Assembly: GCF_009177065.1 (NCBI RefSeq)
Contig: NZ_WEZF01000019.1
Coordinates: 1-64,000, forward strand
Length of the DNA stretch: 64,000 nt
Direction of reading: 5' to 3'
Source of the DNA: Tautonia marina
GTDB taxonomy: Bacteria; Planctomycetota; Planctomycetia; Isosphaerales; Isosphaeraceae
Shown: one piece after another, positions 54,611 through 63,632 of the stretch
Layout of the letters: the number at the start of each line of letters is the position of its first letter
How positions within the stretch are numbered: the stretch's first letter is position 1
Notes under the pieces: generated by a model
Databases searched by the model: none
Seen by the model: the letters and a program-made list of their open reading frames with translations, nothing else
Told to the model about the DNA's origin: nothing
Program-made: the position numbers and the translations under genes

Positions 54611-55513
54611 ATGTCATCAGCAGACCTGGCCGCCTCCTCCCCCAAGACCGATGCGCCGCTCGACATCGCCCGGGTTCTCCTCCGGGGGATCGGGCAAGTC
54701 ATGTTTCAAGGGCATGCAGGCACGGGGACGCTCTTCCTGATCGGAATCGCGGTTGCATCACCCTTGATGGGTGTTGGGGCGGCCATCGGCGCGGTCGTCG
54801 GCCCGCTGGTGGCCCGACTGCTGAAATTCGACCGCGAGGAGATCGTGGACGGCATCTACGGGTTCAACGCGACCCTGGTCGGGATCGCCCTGGTATTCTA
54901 CCTCAGGCCGGTCCCCTGGACCTGGGGGCTCGTTCTGGTCGGTTGTGCCGCATCGAGCCCCGTTACCTACCTGATGCGACGGTATTTGAAGTTCCCAACT
55001 TACACGTCGCCGTTCATCGTGGTCACCTGGCTGCTGCTCATCCTGGTGCACGAGATCGCCGGCACGACGCTTGACGTGCCACCGGCGCCTCCGGAACACA
55101 CGCCGGTCGGCTTCCTCAACGAGGTCTTCCGGGGAGCGGCCGAGGTGATGTTCGGTGCGAACATCGTCACAGGCATCCTGTTCATCGTCGGCATCGCTCT
55201 GAGCAACTGGCGGCATGCGACCCTCGCCCTGCTCGGCTCGCTCATCGGCACGGCGGTGGCGGTTTACCACGACGATCCAATCGAGTCGATCTCCATCGGC
55301 ATCTACGGTTACAACGCCGCACTGGCGGCGATCGCCATTTTCATCTGGCGGCCGTCGTTACTCATCCCCGCCCTGGCCGCAGTCGTCTCCGTGCCGCTGA
55401 CCGAGTTTTTTCCCAGGATGCTGGGGATCCCGCCGTTGACGGCGCCGTTCGTCGCGGCATCGTGGATCATCCTGGCGGTCGGTGTGTTGGAGTCAGCCTT
55501 TGTGAAGAACTAA
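54611..55513 (+). CDS. Urea transporter
   Basis: The 300-residue product is a channel-like urea transporter with two homologous halves. The repeated signature appears as LLRGIGQVMFQGHAGTGTLF and then EVFRGAAEVMFGANIVTGILF, each followed by a GIYGFNATLVGIAL or GIYGYNAALAAIAI segment, and by SPFIVVTWLLLI in half one. This is the fold of dvUT and UT-B channels in the inner membrane. It stands 117 bp before ureA on the same strand, so urea uptake and hydrolysis are probably expressed together. Confidence 0.92.
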   Translation: MSSADLAASSPKTDAPLDIARVLLRGIGQVMFQGHAGTGTLFLIGIAVASPLMGVGAAIGAVVGPLVARLLKFDREEIVDGIYGFNATLVGIALVFYLRPVPWTWGLVLVGCAASSPVTYLMRRYLKFPTYTSPFIVVTWLLLILVHEIAGTTLDVPPAPPEHTPVGFLNEVFRGAAEVMFGANIVTGILFIVGIALSNWRHATLALLGSLIGTAVAVYHDDPIESISIGIYGYNAALAAIAIFIWRPSLLIPALAAVVSVPLTEFFPRMLGIPPLTAPFVAASWIILAVGVLESAFVKN

Positions 55514-55630
55514 GTGCCTCGCCCTCGGTCGGGTGCCGGGCCTGGAACCCGGCGATCGGGCGGAGGAGAATCCGATCCTCGATCAACGTCGCCGCGACCG
55601 GTGAGAGCCCCCTGGAGTCGGAGTCGACCC

Positions 55631-55933
55631 ATGCATCTGACGCCCCGAGAGATGGAGAAGCTGGTCATCTACCAGATGGCGGACATCGCCCAGCGACGCA
55701 AAGCCAAGGGCCTGAAACTCAACCACCCGGAGGCCATGGCGATCATCTGCGCCTCGGCGATGGAGGGGGCCCGCGAGGGGAAGTCGGTTGAGGAGGTCAT
55801 GACCGAGGCGACCCAGGTGCTGACCGCCGCGGACGTGATGGAGGGGGTTCCCGAACTGATCCCCTACGTCCAGGTGGAGGCGGTCTTCACCGACGGGAGC
55901 CGCCTGGTCACCGTGCACGAACCCATCAAGTGA
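55631..55933 (+). CDS. ureA: Urease subunit gamma
   Basis: The 100-residue product begins [20 protein letters not shown] and includes [24 protein letters not shown] and [21 protein letters not shown], matching UreA over its full usual length of about 100 residues. It is the smallest structural part of the UreABC urease, which hydrolyses urea to ammonia and carbamate in the cytoplasm. The start is ATG 55631; upstream in-frame sequence is not conserved. ureB follows after 49 bases. Confidence 0.96.
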   Translation: MHLTPREMEKLVIYQMADIAQRRKAKGLKLNHPEAMAIICASAMEGAREGKSVEEVMTEATQVLTAADVMEGVPELIPYVQVEAVFTDGSRLVTVHEPIK

Positions 55934-55982
55934 CCCGAACGTCCCACAGGCGGAAACGGGCCCCGGCCCGAGGAGACGAATC

Positions 55983-56453
55983 GTGGCAGATTCCGAAAAC
56001 AAGGGCGTCGGTTCGTGGCAGCGGCACCCCGACGCGTCAGCGCACTCGGACAATCCAGACCAGGCTCCGGTTGGCGGCCTGATCCTCGCCGAAGGGGAGA
56101 TCGAGCTCAACGCCGGGCGGCCGACGGTGACGTTGAAGGTCCGGAACACCGGCGATCGACCAATCCAGATTGGCTCGCACTTTCATTTCTTCGAGACGAA
56201 CCGCTACCTGGAATTCGACCGTACGGCCGCCTTCGGCATGCGTTTGAATATCCCCTCCTGCACGGCCATCCGCTTCGAGCCAGGGGACGAGAAGGAGGTG
56301 ACACTCGTCCCGATGGGCGGCAAGCAGTTCTGCGTCGGCTTCAACAACCTCGTCGATGGCTGGACGGGAGACGGTCCTACGCCCGACTACCGCCCAAACT
56401 TCGACGCCGCCGTCGAGCGGGCCCGGCAGCAAGGCTTCAAATCGACCAAGTAG
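55983..56453 (+). CDS. ureB: Urease subunit beta, with N-terminal extension
   Basis: The 156-residue product starts at GTG 55983, with GAGGAG upstream. The UreB core runs from about residue 29: [56 protein letters not shown] and FNNLVDGW. Typical bacterial UreB proteins are about 105 residues, so this one has an extra 28 at the N-terminus and about 18 at the C-terminus. ureC starts 34 bases after the stop. Confidence 0.94.
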   Translation: MADSENKGVGSWQRHPDASAHSDNPDQAPVGGLILAEGEIELNAGRPTVTLKVRNTGDRPIQIGSHFHFFETNRYLEFDRTAAFGMRLNIPSCTAIRFEPGDEKEVTLVPMGGKQFCVGFNNLVDGWTGDGPTPDYRPNFDAAVERARQQGFKSTK

Positions 56454-56487
56454 GGCATCAAGGCACCGGACCCGGGGACACGGCACC

Positions 56488-58203
56488 ATGAAGATCTCTC
56501 GCAAGCAGTACGCCGACCTGTACGGCCCGACCGTTGGCGACAAGATCCGGCTCGGCAACACCGACCTCTACGTCGAGATTGAGAAGGATCTCCGCGTCTA
56601 CGGCGACGAGCTGATCACCGGCGGCGGCAAGACCCTCCGCGACGGCATGGGGTCCGACAACCAGCTGACCCAGGAGGCCGGCTGCCTCGACCTCGTCATC
56701 ACCAACGTCACGATCCTCGATCCGATCCTCGGCGTCATCAAGGCCGACGTCGGAGTCCGCAACGGCCGGATCGTGGGGATCGGCAAGGCCGGCAATCCGG
56801 GAACGATGGACAATGTGACCCCAGGGCTCGTCACCGGCACCTCGACCGATGCGATCTCCGGCGAGCACCTGATCCTCACCGCCGCCGGCATGGACACCCA
56901 TGTCCATTACATCTGCCCCCAGCAGGTCTGGCACGCACTGTCCAACGGCATCACCACCCTCTGGGGGGGCGGAATCGGCCCGACCGATGGCACCAACGGC
57001 GTCACCACCACCAACGGCCCCTGGAACCTGGAGATGATGCTCCGGGCCGCCGAGGGGCTGCCGATTAACTGGGGATTCCAGGGCAAGGGGAACAGCAGCG
57101 GCCACGCCCCGCTGGTCGAGCAGCTCCGCGCCGGGGCGGCCGGGTTCAAAATCCACGAGGACTACGGGACAACCCCGTCCGCCATCCGAAGCTGCCTGTC
57201 GGTGGCCGAGGAATACGACGTTTCTGTGGCGGTGCATACCGACACGCTCAACGAGTCGGGCTTCGTCGAAGACTCAATCGCCGCCTTCGACGGCCGAACG
57301 ATCCACACGTACCATTCCGAGGGGGCGGGCGGCGGCCACGCTCCCGACCTGCTCAAGGTGGTCGGCCAGCCGAACGTCATGCCCAGCTCAACCAACCCGA
57401 CGCTCCCCTGCGGCGTCAACTCGGTGGCCGAGCTGTTCGACATGATCATGGTCTGCCACAACCTCAACCCGAAGATCCCCTCCGACGTCTCCTTCGCCGA
57501 GAGCCGGGTCCGGGCCGAGACGATCGTGGCCGAGAGCGTCCTTCACGACCTGGGGGCGATCTCGATGATCGGCAGCGACGCGCAGGCCATGGGTCGCATC
57601 GGCGAGCACTTCCTCCGTGCCTTTCAGACAGCCGACGCCATGAAGAAAGCCCGCGGCAAGCTCAGTGAGGACGCCCCGGGCAACGACAACTTCCGGGCCC
57701 TCCGCTACCTGGCCAAGGTCACGCTCAATCCCTGCATCACCGCCGGGATTTCCCATGTCCTCGGTTCGATCACCCCGGGCAAACTCGCCGACCTTGTCCT
57801 TTGGGAACCGGCCTTCTTCGGAGCCAAGCCGAAACTCGTCCTCAAGGGTGGATTCATCGTCTGGGCGAACATGGGTGACCCCAACGCCTCGCTTCCCACC
57901 CCCCAACCGATGGTCTACCGCCCAATGTTCGGTGCCTTCGGCTCGACCACGCAGAAGACGTGCATCTCGTTCGTCTCCCGGCTGGCCTACGACCTGAACG
58001 TCAAGGAGCAGTACGGCCTGACCCGAATGGTCGAACCCGTCGTCGGAACCCGGGTCCTCACCAAGCGGCACATGGTCCGGAACGACTACCTGCCGAAGAT
58101 CGACGTGAACCCGCAGACCTTCGCCGTCACGATCGAGGGTGAGCATATTACCGTCACCCCGCCGAAGTCGATCGCTCTGAACCAGCTCTATTTCTTCAGT
58201 TGA
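56488..58203 (+). CDS. ureC: Urease subunit alpha (catalytic)
   Basis: The 571-residue catalytic subunit starts [19 protein letters not shown]. The carbamylated lysine is Lys221 in GFKIHEDYG. The nickel-site region [11 protein letters not shown], the [13 protein letters not shown] segment and [15 protein letters not shown] are present. The mobile flap reads VCHNLNP (Cys323, His324), keeping the catalytic His but with Asn at the next position, where many ureases have His. Length is normal. A nine-pair hairpin and a 324-base gap separate it from the accessory genes. Confidence 0.97.
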   Translation: MKISRKQYADLYGPTVGDKIRLGNTDLYVEIEKDLRVYGDELITGGGKTLRDGMGSDNQLTQEAGCLDLVITNVTILDPILGVIKADVGVRNGRIVGIGKAGNPGTMDNVTPGLVTGTSTDAISGEHLILTAAGMDTHVHYICPQQVWHALSNGITTLWGGGIGPTDGTNGVTTTNGPWNLEMMLRAAEGLPINWGFQGKGNSSGHAPLVEQLRAGAAGFKIHEDYGTTPSAIRSCLSVAEEYDVSVAVHTDTLNESGFVEDSIAAFDGRTIHTYHSEGAGGGHAPDLLKVVGQPNVMPSSTNPTLPCGVNSVAELFDMIMVCHNLNPKIPSDVSFAESRVRAETIVAESVLHDLGAISMIGSDAQAMGRIGEHFLRAFQTADAMKKARGKLSEDAPGNDNFRALRYLAKVTLNPCITAGISHVLGSITPGKLADLVLWEPAFFGAKPKLVLKGGFIVWANMGDPNASLPTPQPMVYRPMFGAFGSTTQKTCISFVSRLAYDLNVKEQYGLTRMVEPVVGTRVLTKRHMVRNDYLPKIDVNPQTFAVTIEGEHITVTPPKSIALNQLYFFS

Positions 58204-58207
58204 GCCA

Positions 58208-58243
58208 GCGTCGGCCTTCCTCTTCGTCGGGGCAGGCCGACGC
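58208..58243 (+). terminator. Hairpin between ureC and ureE
   Basis: GCGTCGGCC (58208-58216) pairs perfectly with GGCCGACGC (58235-58243) around an 18-base loop, starting four bases after the ureC stop. No T-run follows. It may stabilise or partly terminate the structural-gene transcript. The rest of the gap to 58527 holds broken hydrophobic reading such as ALWLVGIAAGKLASG and LAASLSLGLIFVELSLRL, perhaps a decayed membrane-protein gene. Confidence 0.5.
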
Positions 58244-58527
58244 AAACCCCACCGAACTCATAAGGAAGCAAATATCCTTGAACGGAACAGCCCCAGCCCT
58301 GGCGTCCATCGGTGGAGGGATCGGCCCTCTGGCTGGTCGGGATCGCCGCCGGTAAGCTCGCCTCTGGACGCGAGAACAACCTGGAGGGGCTTGGGGCGGT
58401 CTAGTCGACCTGGCGGCCAGCCTCTCCCTGGGCCTGATCTTCGTCGAACTCAGCCTGCGGCTCGGAGAGGCCTTGTGCGACGGTCCGGGGTCGGGCTTGC
58501 CGCGCCGCAACTTGACAGGAGCCCTCG

Positions 58528-59133
58528 ATGATCCTCGTGGAATCCGTCCTCGGGAATGTGAATCACCCGTCCTGGCAGGCTCTACTCGAAGGGGCGGATC
58601 TCGATGTCCTCCGCCTCGACCAGTGGCAGGCCCAGAAGAATCGCTTCCGTCGCAAGACCGAGGGCGGTACCGAACTGGCCCTCTCGCTGGAGCGGAACAC
58701 GCACCTCCACGACGGCGACCTGTTGCTCTGGGATCCAGAGGCCCGGCGGGGCGTGGTCGCCCGGATCGTCCTCCAGGAGGTGATGGTCATCCGGCTCGAC
58801 GACCTGCTCTCGAAGGACCCCGCGATGGTGGTCCGCTCCTGCGTCGAGCTTGGCCACGCGCTGGGGAACCAGCACTGGCCGGCAGTGGTCAAGGGGAATG
58901 CCGTCTACGTGCCGCTGACGGTCGATCGCAAGGTGATGGCCTCCGTCATGCGGACCCATGCATTCGAGGGGATCTCCTACGAGTTCCTCCCCGGAGCCGA
59001 GGTCATCCCCTACCTCGCCCCCCACGAGGCCCGCCGGCTGTTCGGGGGCGCCGACTCGACGCCGCACTCCCATGTGCACGGCGACGGGCCTAGCCACGAC
59101 CACGACCACCCGCATCATCACCATCATCATTGA
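58528..59133 (+). CDS. ureE: Urease accessory protein UreE with His-rich tail
   Basis: The 201-residue nickel chaperone starts at ATG 58528 with AGGAG seven bases upstream. The N-terminal domain includes LDQWQAQKNRFRRKTEGG and the metal-binding domain contains ELGHALGNQHWPAVVKG with its His. The C-terminus is HSHVHGDGPSHDHDHP followed by six His, a natural nickel-storage tail like that of Klebsiella UreE. No nickel importer gene is seen in the window, which may make storage important. Confidence 0.94.
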   Translation: MILVESVLGNVNHPSWQALLEGADLDVLRLDQWQAQKNRFRRKTEGGTELALSLERNTHLHDGDLLLWDPEARRGVVARIVLQEVMVIRLDDLLSKDPAMVVRSCVELGHALGNQHWPAVVKGNAVYVPLTVDRKVMASVMRTHAFEGISYEFLPGAEVIPYLAPHEARRLFGGADSTPHSHVHGDGPSHDHDHPHHHHHH

Positions 59134-59151
59134 GCCTGAGCGAGGTCGAAC

Positions 59152-59841
59152 GTGCCAACGATCCCCGAGTTGATGCGCGTCCTTCAATTCGGCGACTCGG
59201 TGCTCCCGGTGGGCGCTTTCTCGTTCTCCAACGGGCTGGAGTCGGCGGTGCAGCTTGGCATCGTCCAGGATACGGCAACCCTGGAACAATTCATCGGTAC
59301 GGCCCTCCATCAGGCGGCCACGTCTGACGGGATCGCGGTGCTTGCCGCGTTCCGAGCCGCGCGGGACGATGACCTCGGCCGCATCGTGGACGCGGACTTT
59401 GCCGTTGCCAATCGCAAGCTCAACGAGGAGATGCGCACCATGACGGTGCGGATGGGTCGCAAGCTCGCCGAGATGGCCGAGCATGTGCTCGGTCCCAGCG
59501 TCTGCTCCTCCTGGCTCGCCGCCATTCGCCGCGGAGATGCCCCCGGATGTTTCCCCATAGGCCAGGCCCTCGTGTTCTCCTCCCTCGGCCTGTCGGAGCA
59601 GGACGCGTTCGCGGTGCATCAGTATGGCCTGGCGAGTATGATGGTCGCCGCGTCGTTGCGACTGATGCGCCTTCACTACCTTGACGCCCAGGCGATCCTC
59701 TTCCGCGTCAACTCCGAGGCCGAGGCCCACTACAAGCAGATCGCCTCGGCCTCGATCGACGACATGGCGGCCTTCGCGCCGGTAATGGACATCGTTGCCT
59801 CCGCTCACGTGAAGGCGACCGTCCGCATGTTCATGAACTGA
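59152..59841 (+). CDS. ureF: Urease accessory protein UreF
   Basis: The 229-residue product starts at GTG 59152. It matches UreF by LMRVLQFGDSVLPVGAFSFS and NGLESAVQLGIV at the N-terminus and by YLDAQAILFR and ASIDDMAAFAPVMDIVASAHV at the C-terminus. UreF bridges UreD and UreG in the urease activation complex. It starts 18 bases after ureE and ends 21 bases before ureG, consistent with one operon. Confidence 0.94.
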   Translation: MPTIPELMRVLQFGDSVLPVGAFSFSNGLESAVQLGIVQDTATLEQFIGTALHQAATSDGIAVLAAFRAARDDDLGRIVDADFAVANRKLNEEMRTMTVRMGRKLAEMAEHVLGPSVCSSWLAAIRRGDAPGCFPIGQALVFSSLGLSEQDAFAVHQYGLASMMVAASLRLMRLHYLDAQAILFRVNSEAEAHYKQIASASIDDMAAFAPVMDIVASAHVKATVRMFMN

Positions 59842-59862
59842 GATACGGGACGACACGGACCT

Positions 59863-60501
59863 ATGAAGAAGATCACTCGCATCGGAATCGGCGGCCCCGT
59901 CGGGTCGGGGAAGACGGCCATCATCGAGGCCATTTCCCCGATGCTCATCGAGATGGGCATCCGGGTCCTGGTCATCACCAACGACGTTGTGACCACCGAA
60001 GACGCCAAGCACGTGCAGCGCACGCTCAAAGGCGTGCTCATCGAGGAGCGTATCCTCGGCGTAGAGACCGGCGCCTGCCCGCACACGGCCGTCCGCGAGG
60101 ACCCCAGCATGAACCTCGCCGCCGTTGAGGATATGGAGGCGAAGTTCCCCGACACCGACGTCGTGCTCATCGAGAGCGGCGGCGACAACCTCACGCTCAC
60201 CTTCAGCCCGGCCCTGGTCGACTTCTTCATCTACGTCATCGACGTGGCCGCCGGCGACAAGATCCCCCGCAAGAACGGCCCCGGGATTACCCAGTCCGAC
60301 ATCCTCGTCATCAACAAGACCGACCTGGCACCCTATGTCGGGGCCAGCCTCGAAGTCATGGACCACGACTCCCGACTAATGCGCGGCGACAAGCCGTTCC
60401 TCTTCACCAACTGCAAGACCGGTGAGGGGATCCGAGAACTCGTCGACCTGATCCGGGAGAATGTTCTGTTCGATCTCCAGTTGCCGGCGGCCGGAGCATG
60501 A
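59863..60501 (+). CDS. ureG: Urease accessory GTPase UreG
   Basis: The 212-residue product carries the P-loop [17 protein letters not shown] near residues 6-22, the nickel-binding Cys-Pro-His in [12 protein letters not shown], the [13 protein letters not shown] switch and the NKTD guanine motif ([12 protein letters not shown]). It hydrolyses GTP to drive nickel delivery to UreC. Length is standard. Its stop overlaps the ureD start (ATGA), so the two are translationally coupled. Confidence 0.96.
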   Translation: MKKITRIGIGGPVGSGKTAIIEAISPMLIEMGIRVLVITNDVVTTEDAKHVQRTLKGVLIEERILGVETGACPHTAVREDPSMNLAAVEDMEAKFPDTDVVLIESGGDNLTLTFSPALVDFFIYVIDVAAGDKIPRKNGPGITQSDILVINKTDLAPYVGASLEVMDHDSRLMRGDKPFLFTNCKTGEGIRELVDLIRENVLFDLQLPAAGA

Positions 60502-61406
60502 TCATCGACGCCCCGGAACTCGCCCCGTATCAGGACGAGCCGAAACAACTCCCCAGCGGTTCCTTCGGCAAGGTTGCATCGCTCCGGTTGCGCTTCGATG
60601 ACCGGGGCAACCGCTCCATCCTCGGCTTCATGGACCGCCGCGCTCCCCTCCTCGTGCAGCGTGCCCTCTACTGCGACGAGGGAATGCCCGGCCTGCCCGT
60701 CGTCCACATCATCAGCAACGCCGGCGGGATCCTCCAGGGTGACCGCTACACCATGGAGTTCGTCGCTGGGCCCGGCGCCTGCGGCCACATCACGACCCAG
60801 GCGGCCACGAAGATCCACGAGATGGATGCGAATTACGCCTCCCAGGAGCAGGACATTATCCTGGAGGACGGCGCGTATCTCGAATACCTCCCCGACCCGG
60901 TCATCCCTTTCCGGCACTCCCGGTTCCTCAGCCGCACCCGAATCCGGATCGCTCCCGCGGCGACGCTCCTCTACGCAGAGATCCTCATGGCTGGGCGTAA
61001 GTACTATCGCGAAGGCGAGCGATTCCAGTTCGACCTGTTCTCCTCGACGGTCCGGGCAAATCGGCCCTCGGGAGCCGAGCTCTTCGTCGAGAAGTTCGTG
61101 ATCGAGCCAGCCCGCTCGCCTGCCAGCCGCATCGGAATCATGGGGGATTTCGACGTCTTCGGGAACGTCATCCTCCTGACTCCTCGCGAGCACGCCGACG
61201 CAATCTTCGATCAGGTCCCCGCTCTCTGGGACAAACGTGAGAACATGGCCTCCGGGGTGAGCCGACTCCCGAACGATGCCGGTCTGATCTACAAGATTCT
61301 CGGGATGGAGTCGGGGCCCGTCCGTACAAAGGTCCGAGAGTTCTGGTCGATCGTCCGATCGCAGGTCACCGGCAAGCCGGTCACTCCGGAGTTTCCCTGG
61401 CGCTGA
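60498..61406 (+). CDS. ureD: Urease accessory protein UreD
   Basis: The 302-residue product matches UreD/UreH by [32 protein letters not shown] and [18 protein letters not shown], and the C-terminal [20 protein letters not shown]. UreD is the scaffold that binds urease apoprotein and passes nickel from UreG. The ATG at 60498 overlaps the ureG stop. It is the last gene of the operon; no terminator hairpin is evident after it. Confidence 0.93.
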   Translation: MIIDAPELAPYQDEPKQLPSGSFGKVASLRLRFDDRGNRSILGFMDRRAPLLVQRALYCDEGMPGLPVVHIISNAGGILQGDRYTMEFVAGPGACGHITTQAATKIHEMDANYASQEQDIILEDGAYLEYLPDPVIPFRHSRFLSRTRIRIAPAATLLYAEILMAGRKYYREGERFQFDLFSSTVRANRPSGAELFVEKFVIEPARSPASRIGIMGDFDVFGNVILLTPREHADAIFDQVPALWDKRENMASGVSRLPNDAGLIYKILGMESGPVRTKVREFWSIVRSQVTGKPVTPEFPWR

Positions 61407-61886
61407 GCCTGATCTCGGTGCAGCCGGGCGTCACATCGAGCATTCCGGAGGTCGACTTTGCTCCCGAAGCCCCAGTCGAACACAAGCGCACCTGGCTCGT
61501 GGTTGATGCAAGGCCGGGTCGTCGCGGAGGATGACGTGGCCGTTTGTGGTTCTTATCGCCGCAATCCATGGCGGTGATCCGCTGGGGGAGCAGGGCCCGT
61601 TGCTCGTGGACGATCAGTCGCGACGGTGTCCGACTCGGAACACCCCGCTCCGACTCCTGCACCCTGACCTGAGGCTGTCGATCCGGAGCGCCAGCAGTTC
61701 CAGGTCATCCTGCCTTGGGGACGACCTCTCGATCGCACGGCTTCTCGAAGTCGCGGTGGGCCTGTTCGCACGCCGACGGGAGGCCAGTCCCGTTTCTTGA
61801 ATTTGCGCTTGTGTACGCAAGTCCACTATGCTAGAGTTCTCGGCATGGTAACCGACTGCGATCCCCACCGGGCTGAGGAGATCGTT
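61407..61886. other. Gene-free stretch after ureD
   Basis: I find no convincing gene in these 480 bases. Frames on both strands give Arg/Ser/Pro-rich translations typical of shadows. A short TTGCG...CGCAA inverted pair (about 61804-61820) lies upstream of the next gene and might be an operator. Confidence 0.4.
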
Positions 61887-62228
61887 ATGTTCTCGTGTTT
61901 CTGCCGATCGGGTCTTCCGGCTCCCTTCTCGGCCGAGCATCCTGCCGAGGACCTTCGAACCCCTTCGGCGAACGACCTGCACCCGCCCCCCGCTCCGCAT
62001 GCGATCATCGGAGCGGTCGTGTTCCGCACGCATCGGGGAGAGACGGCTGAGGCGATTCTCGACCGTGAGGGCCGCTGGCGATGCCCCAGGTTGCCGGTCC
62101 TCGATCGGGTCTTGAACATTCTCTACGAGCCGGGCCGCTTGCCCGGTGGAAACCTGCCGTACGGACATGCAGAGCTGTTCCGTGTGGCAAGCTGGCTCAA
62201 AGGGGAGGTCCGTCGCCCTCGTTCCTGA
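61887..62228 (+). CDS. Hypothetical protein
   Basis: The 113-residue product starts at ATG 61887 with GAGGAG six bases upstream, which decides the start over an ATG 42 bases earlier. It reads FSCFCRSGLPAPFSAEHP at the N-terminus and AIIGAVVFRTHRGETAEAI with RWRCPRLPVLDRVLNILYE in the middle. There is no membrane helix or known domain. Two Cys near the start could bind metal, but nothing else supports that. The 300 bases after it show no gene. Confidence 0.55.
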   Translation: MFSCFCRSGLPAPFSAEHPAEDLRTPSANDLHPPPAPHAIIGAVVFRTHRGETAEAILDREGRWRCPRLPVLDRVLNILYEPGRLPGGNLPYGHAELFRVASWLKGEVRRPRS

Positions 62229-62528
62229 AGGAGGGGAGCCGAACGGGGATCGGACGAAAACGCATGGGGCGAGACGCTCCCCGCAATCCAGGGGCGATCG
62301 GAAGCAGTTCATCCGCGAGCCAAGCACACACTCACCAGGGACAAATCAACCCACAAATCACATCGGCGTTTTCGATGAAGCTTGCGTCACGGTTCGGCAG
62401 GACGATTGGTGGCGGGCCGTTCGAAGTGTCTCAACGACCCGCTGATGACTCCTGAAGCAACGGGGCAGATCGGCTCGAGGGTTGATCGGTGTTCCCTCGA
62501 CCCAACGCCCCGAACCTCACATCGCTCG

Positions 62529-63284
62529 TCACTCGGGCACGATCCCGCTCGGACTCGATTGTCGAGCCCGGTGAACTCGGCGGACCATCCACCCGACCCC
62601 GGCCAGGCCCATCGCCAGCGAGAGCATGCTGGCTGGTTCGGGGATCGGCACCACATTCACGGTCTCGTCGCCAGACGGATCCAACAGAGCCGGAACCTTG
62701 TCACTGCCGGCTCCCAACGGAATGGCCTGAAAGCGAACCACAAAGGAACGCAGCCCCCCACCGCTGCCGGGGGGAACGCTGAGCGTTTCCAAAAACGACG
62801 AGGCAGACAGGCTGTTCAATCCCGATCCCACCAGCGCAAACTCAAAGCGGCCCGACTCGCCCGCCGCCAGACCTCGCTGGGGCCGACCGTTCCCGATGCC
62901 CACCTCAAGATCGAACTGGCCAAACGGTTCGAGTCCGAACGCGTTGCTCCCAAGCGACGCGCTGAAATGATCGGGAGCGGCGGTCAGCGCAAGCCCCTGA
63001 ATCGCATCTCCCGGGTTGTTCAGCACGAACCGCGTGAGATAGCCCCCCAGCGACGAATCGATCGTGTTCGTCAAGTCAATGATCAAGGATGCGTTCTGAT
63101 CGTCGATTGCCGAGTAGTGCAACGCCCCGGAGAACGAGCCAAGCCCCTCGGTGCTGGCAGCCTGATCCGCCGACAGCACGATCGAATCGCCCCGAGCCAT
63201 CGGGCAGACCACGAGTGCCAGCGCCGAGACCGCGACACCCCCCAACATCTTCAAGCCGCGACTGGTGAAAATCGATCGATCCAT
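62529..63284 (-). CDS. PEP-CTERM sorting domain protein
   Basis: The 251-residue product is placed at ATG 63284 with GGAG nine bases upstream; a GTG at 63299 is an alternative. A signal peptide (MLGGVAVSALALVVCP) leads to a beta-rich body, and the C-terminus carries VPIPEPASMLSLAMGLAGVG then WMVRRVHRARQ. That is the PEP motif, a hydrophobic helix and a basic end recognised by exosortase. The protein is thus likely processed and displayed at the surface. The body has no recognised enzyme domain. Confidence 0.85.
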   Translation of the reverse strand: MDRSIFTSRGLKMLGGVAVSALALVVCPMARGDSIVLSADQAASTEGLGSFSGALHYSAIDDQNASLIIDLTNTIDSSLGGYLTRFVLNNPGDAIQGLALTAAPDHFSASLGSNAFGLEPFGQFDLEVGIGNGRPQRGLAAGESGRFEFALVGSGLNSLSASSFLETLSVPPGSGGGLRSFVVRFQAIPLGAGSDKVPALLDPSGDETVNVVPIPEPASMLSLAMGLAGVGWMVRRVHRARQSSPSGIVPE

Positions 63285-63530
63285 CCAGAGATGCTCCACT
63301 CAGAAAGAGGTCAACCCATCGTCGAGGCGCACGTTCCACGCCGGCCGTCGTCAAACGACGGTCGTCTCGGCGCAGCCGGCGAGAAAGAATCCCGAAGACG
63401 ATGCGTTTCTTCTGTTACGTCTCCGGGTTCCCTTTGGTGACGCTCTTGATTGGATGCAAGTCTGCAGCGGAGGCACGCTGGACGCTTAAATCGTGCAAAC
63501 GGCCGGTTTCATGTTGACCCAAATCAACAC

Positions 63531-63563
63531 CGAGCGGCGACCCGAACGTCGGGCCGCCGCTCG
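63531..63563 (-). terminator. Terminator-like hairpin downstream of the right-edge gene
   Basis: CGAGCGGCG-a-CCCGA (63531-63545) pairs with TCGGG-c-CGCCGCTCG (63549-63563): fourteen pairs with one mismatch and a three-base loop. It is 70 bases past the stop of the minus-strand gene at the right edge. The remaining part of 63285-63632 shows no gene. Confidence 0.6.
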
Positions 63564-63632
63564 TGGGATGTCAATGCGCAGGACATCACGGTCATCGGGT
63601 GCGAAGAAACACCTGATCGTGCCGCGAGCCGA

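Noticed and set aside
61614-62327. A 237-codon minus-strand frame after ureD
   Set aside because: Its Arg/Ser-rich translation is typical of an antisense shadow. The plus-strand gene at 61887 has a clear ribosome-binding site.
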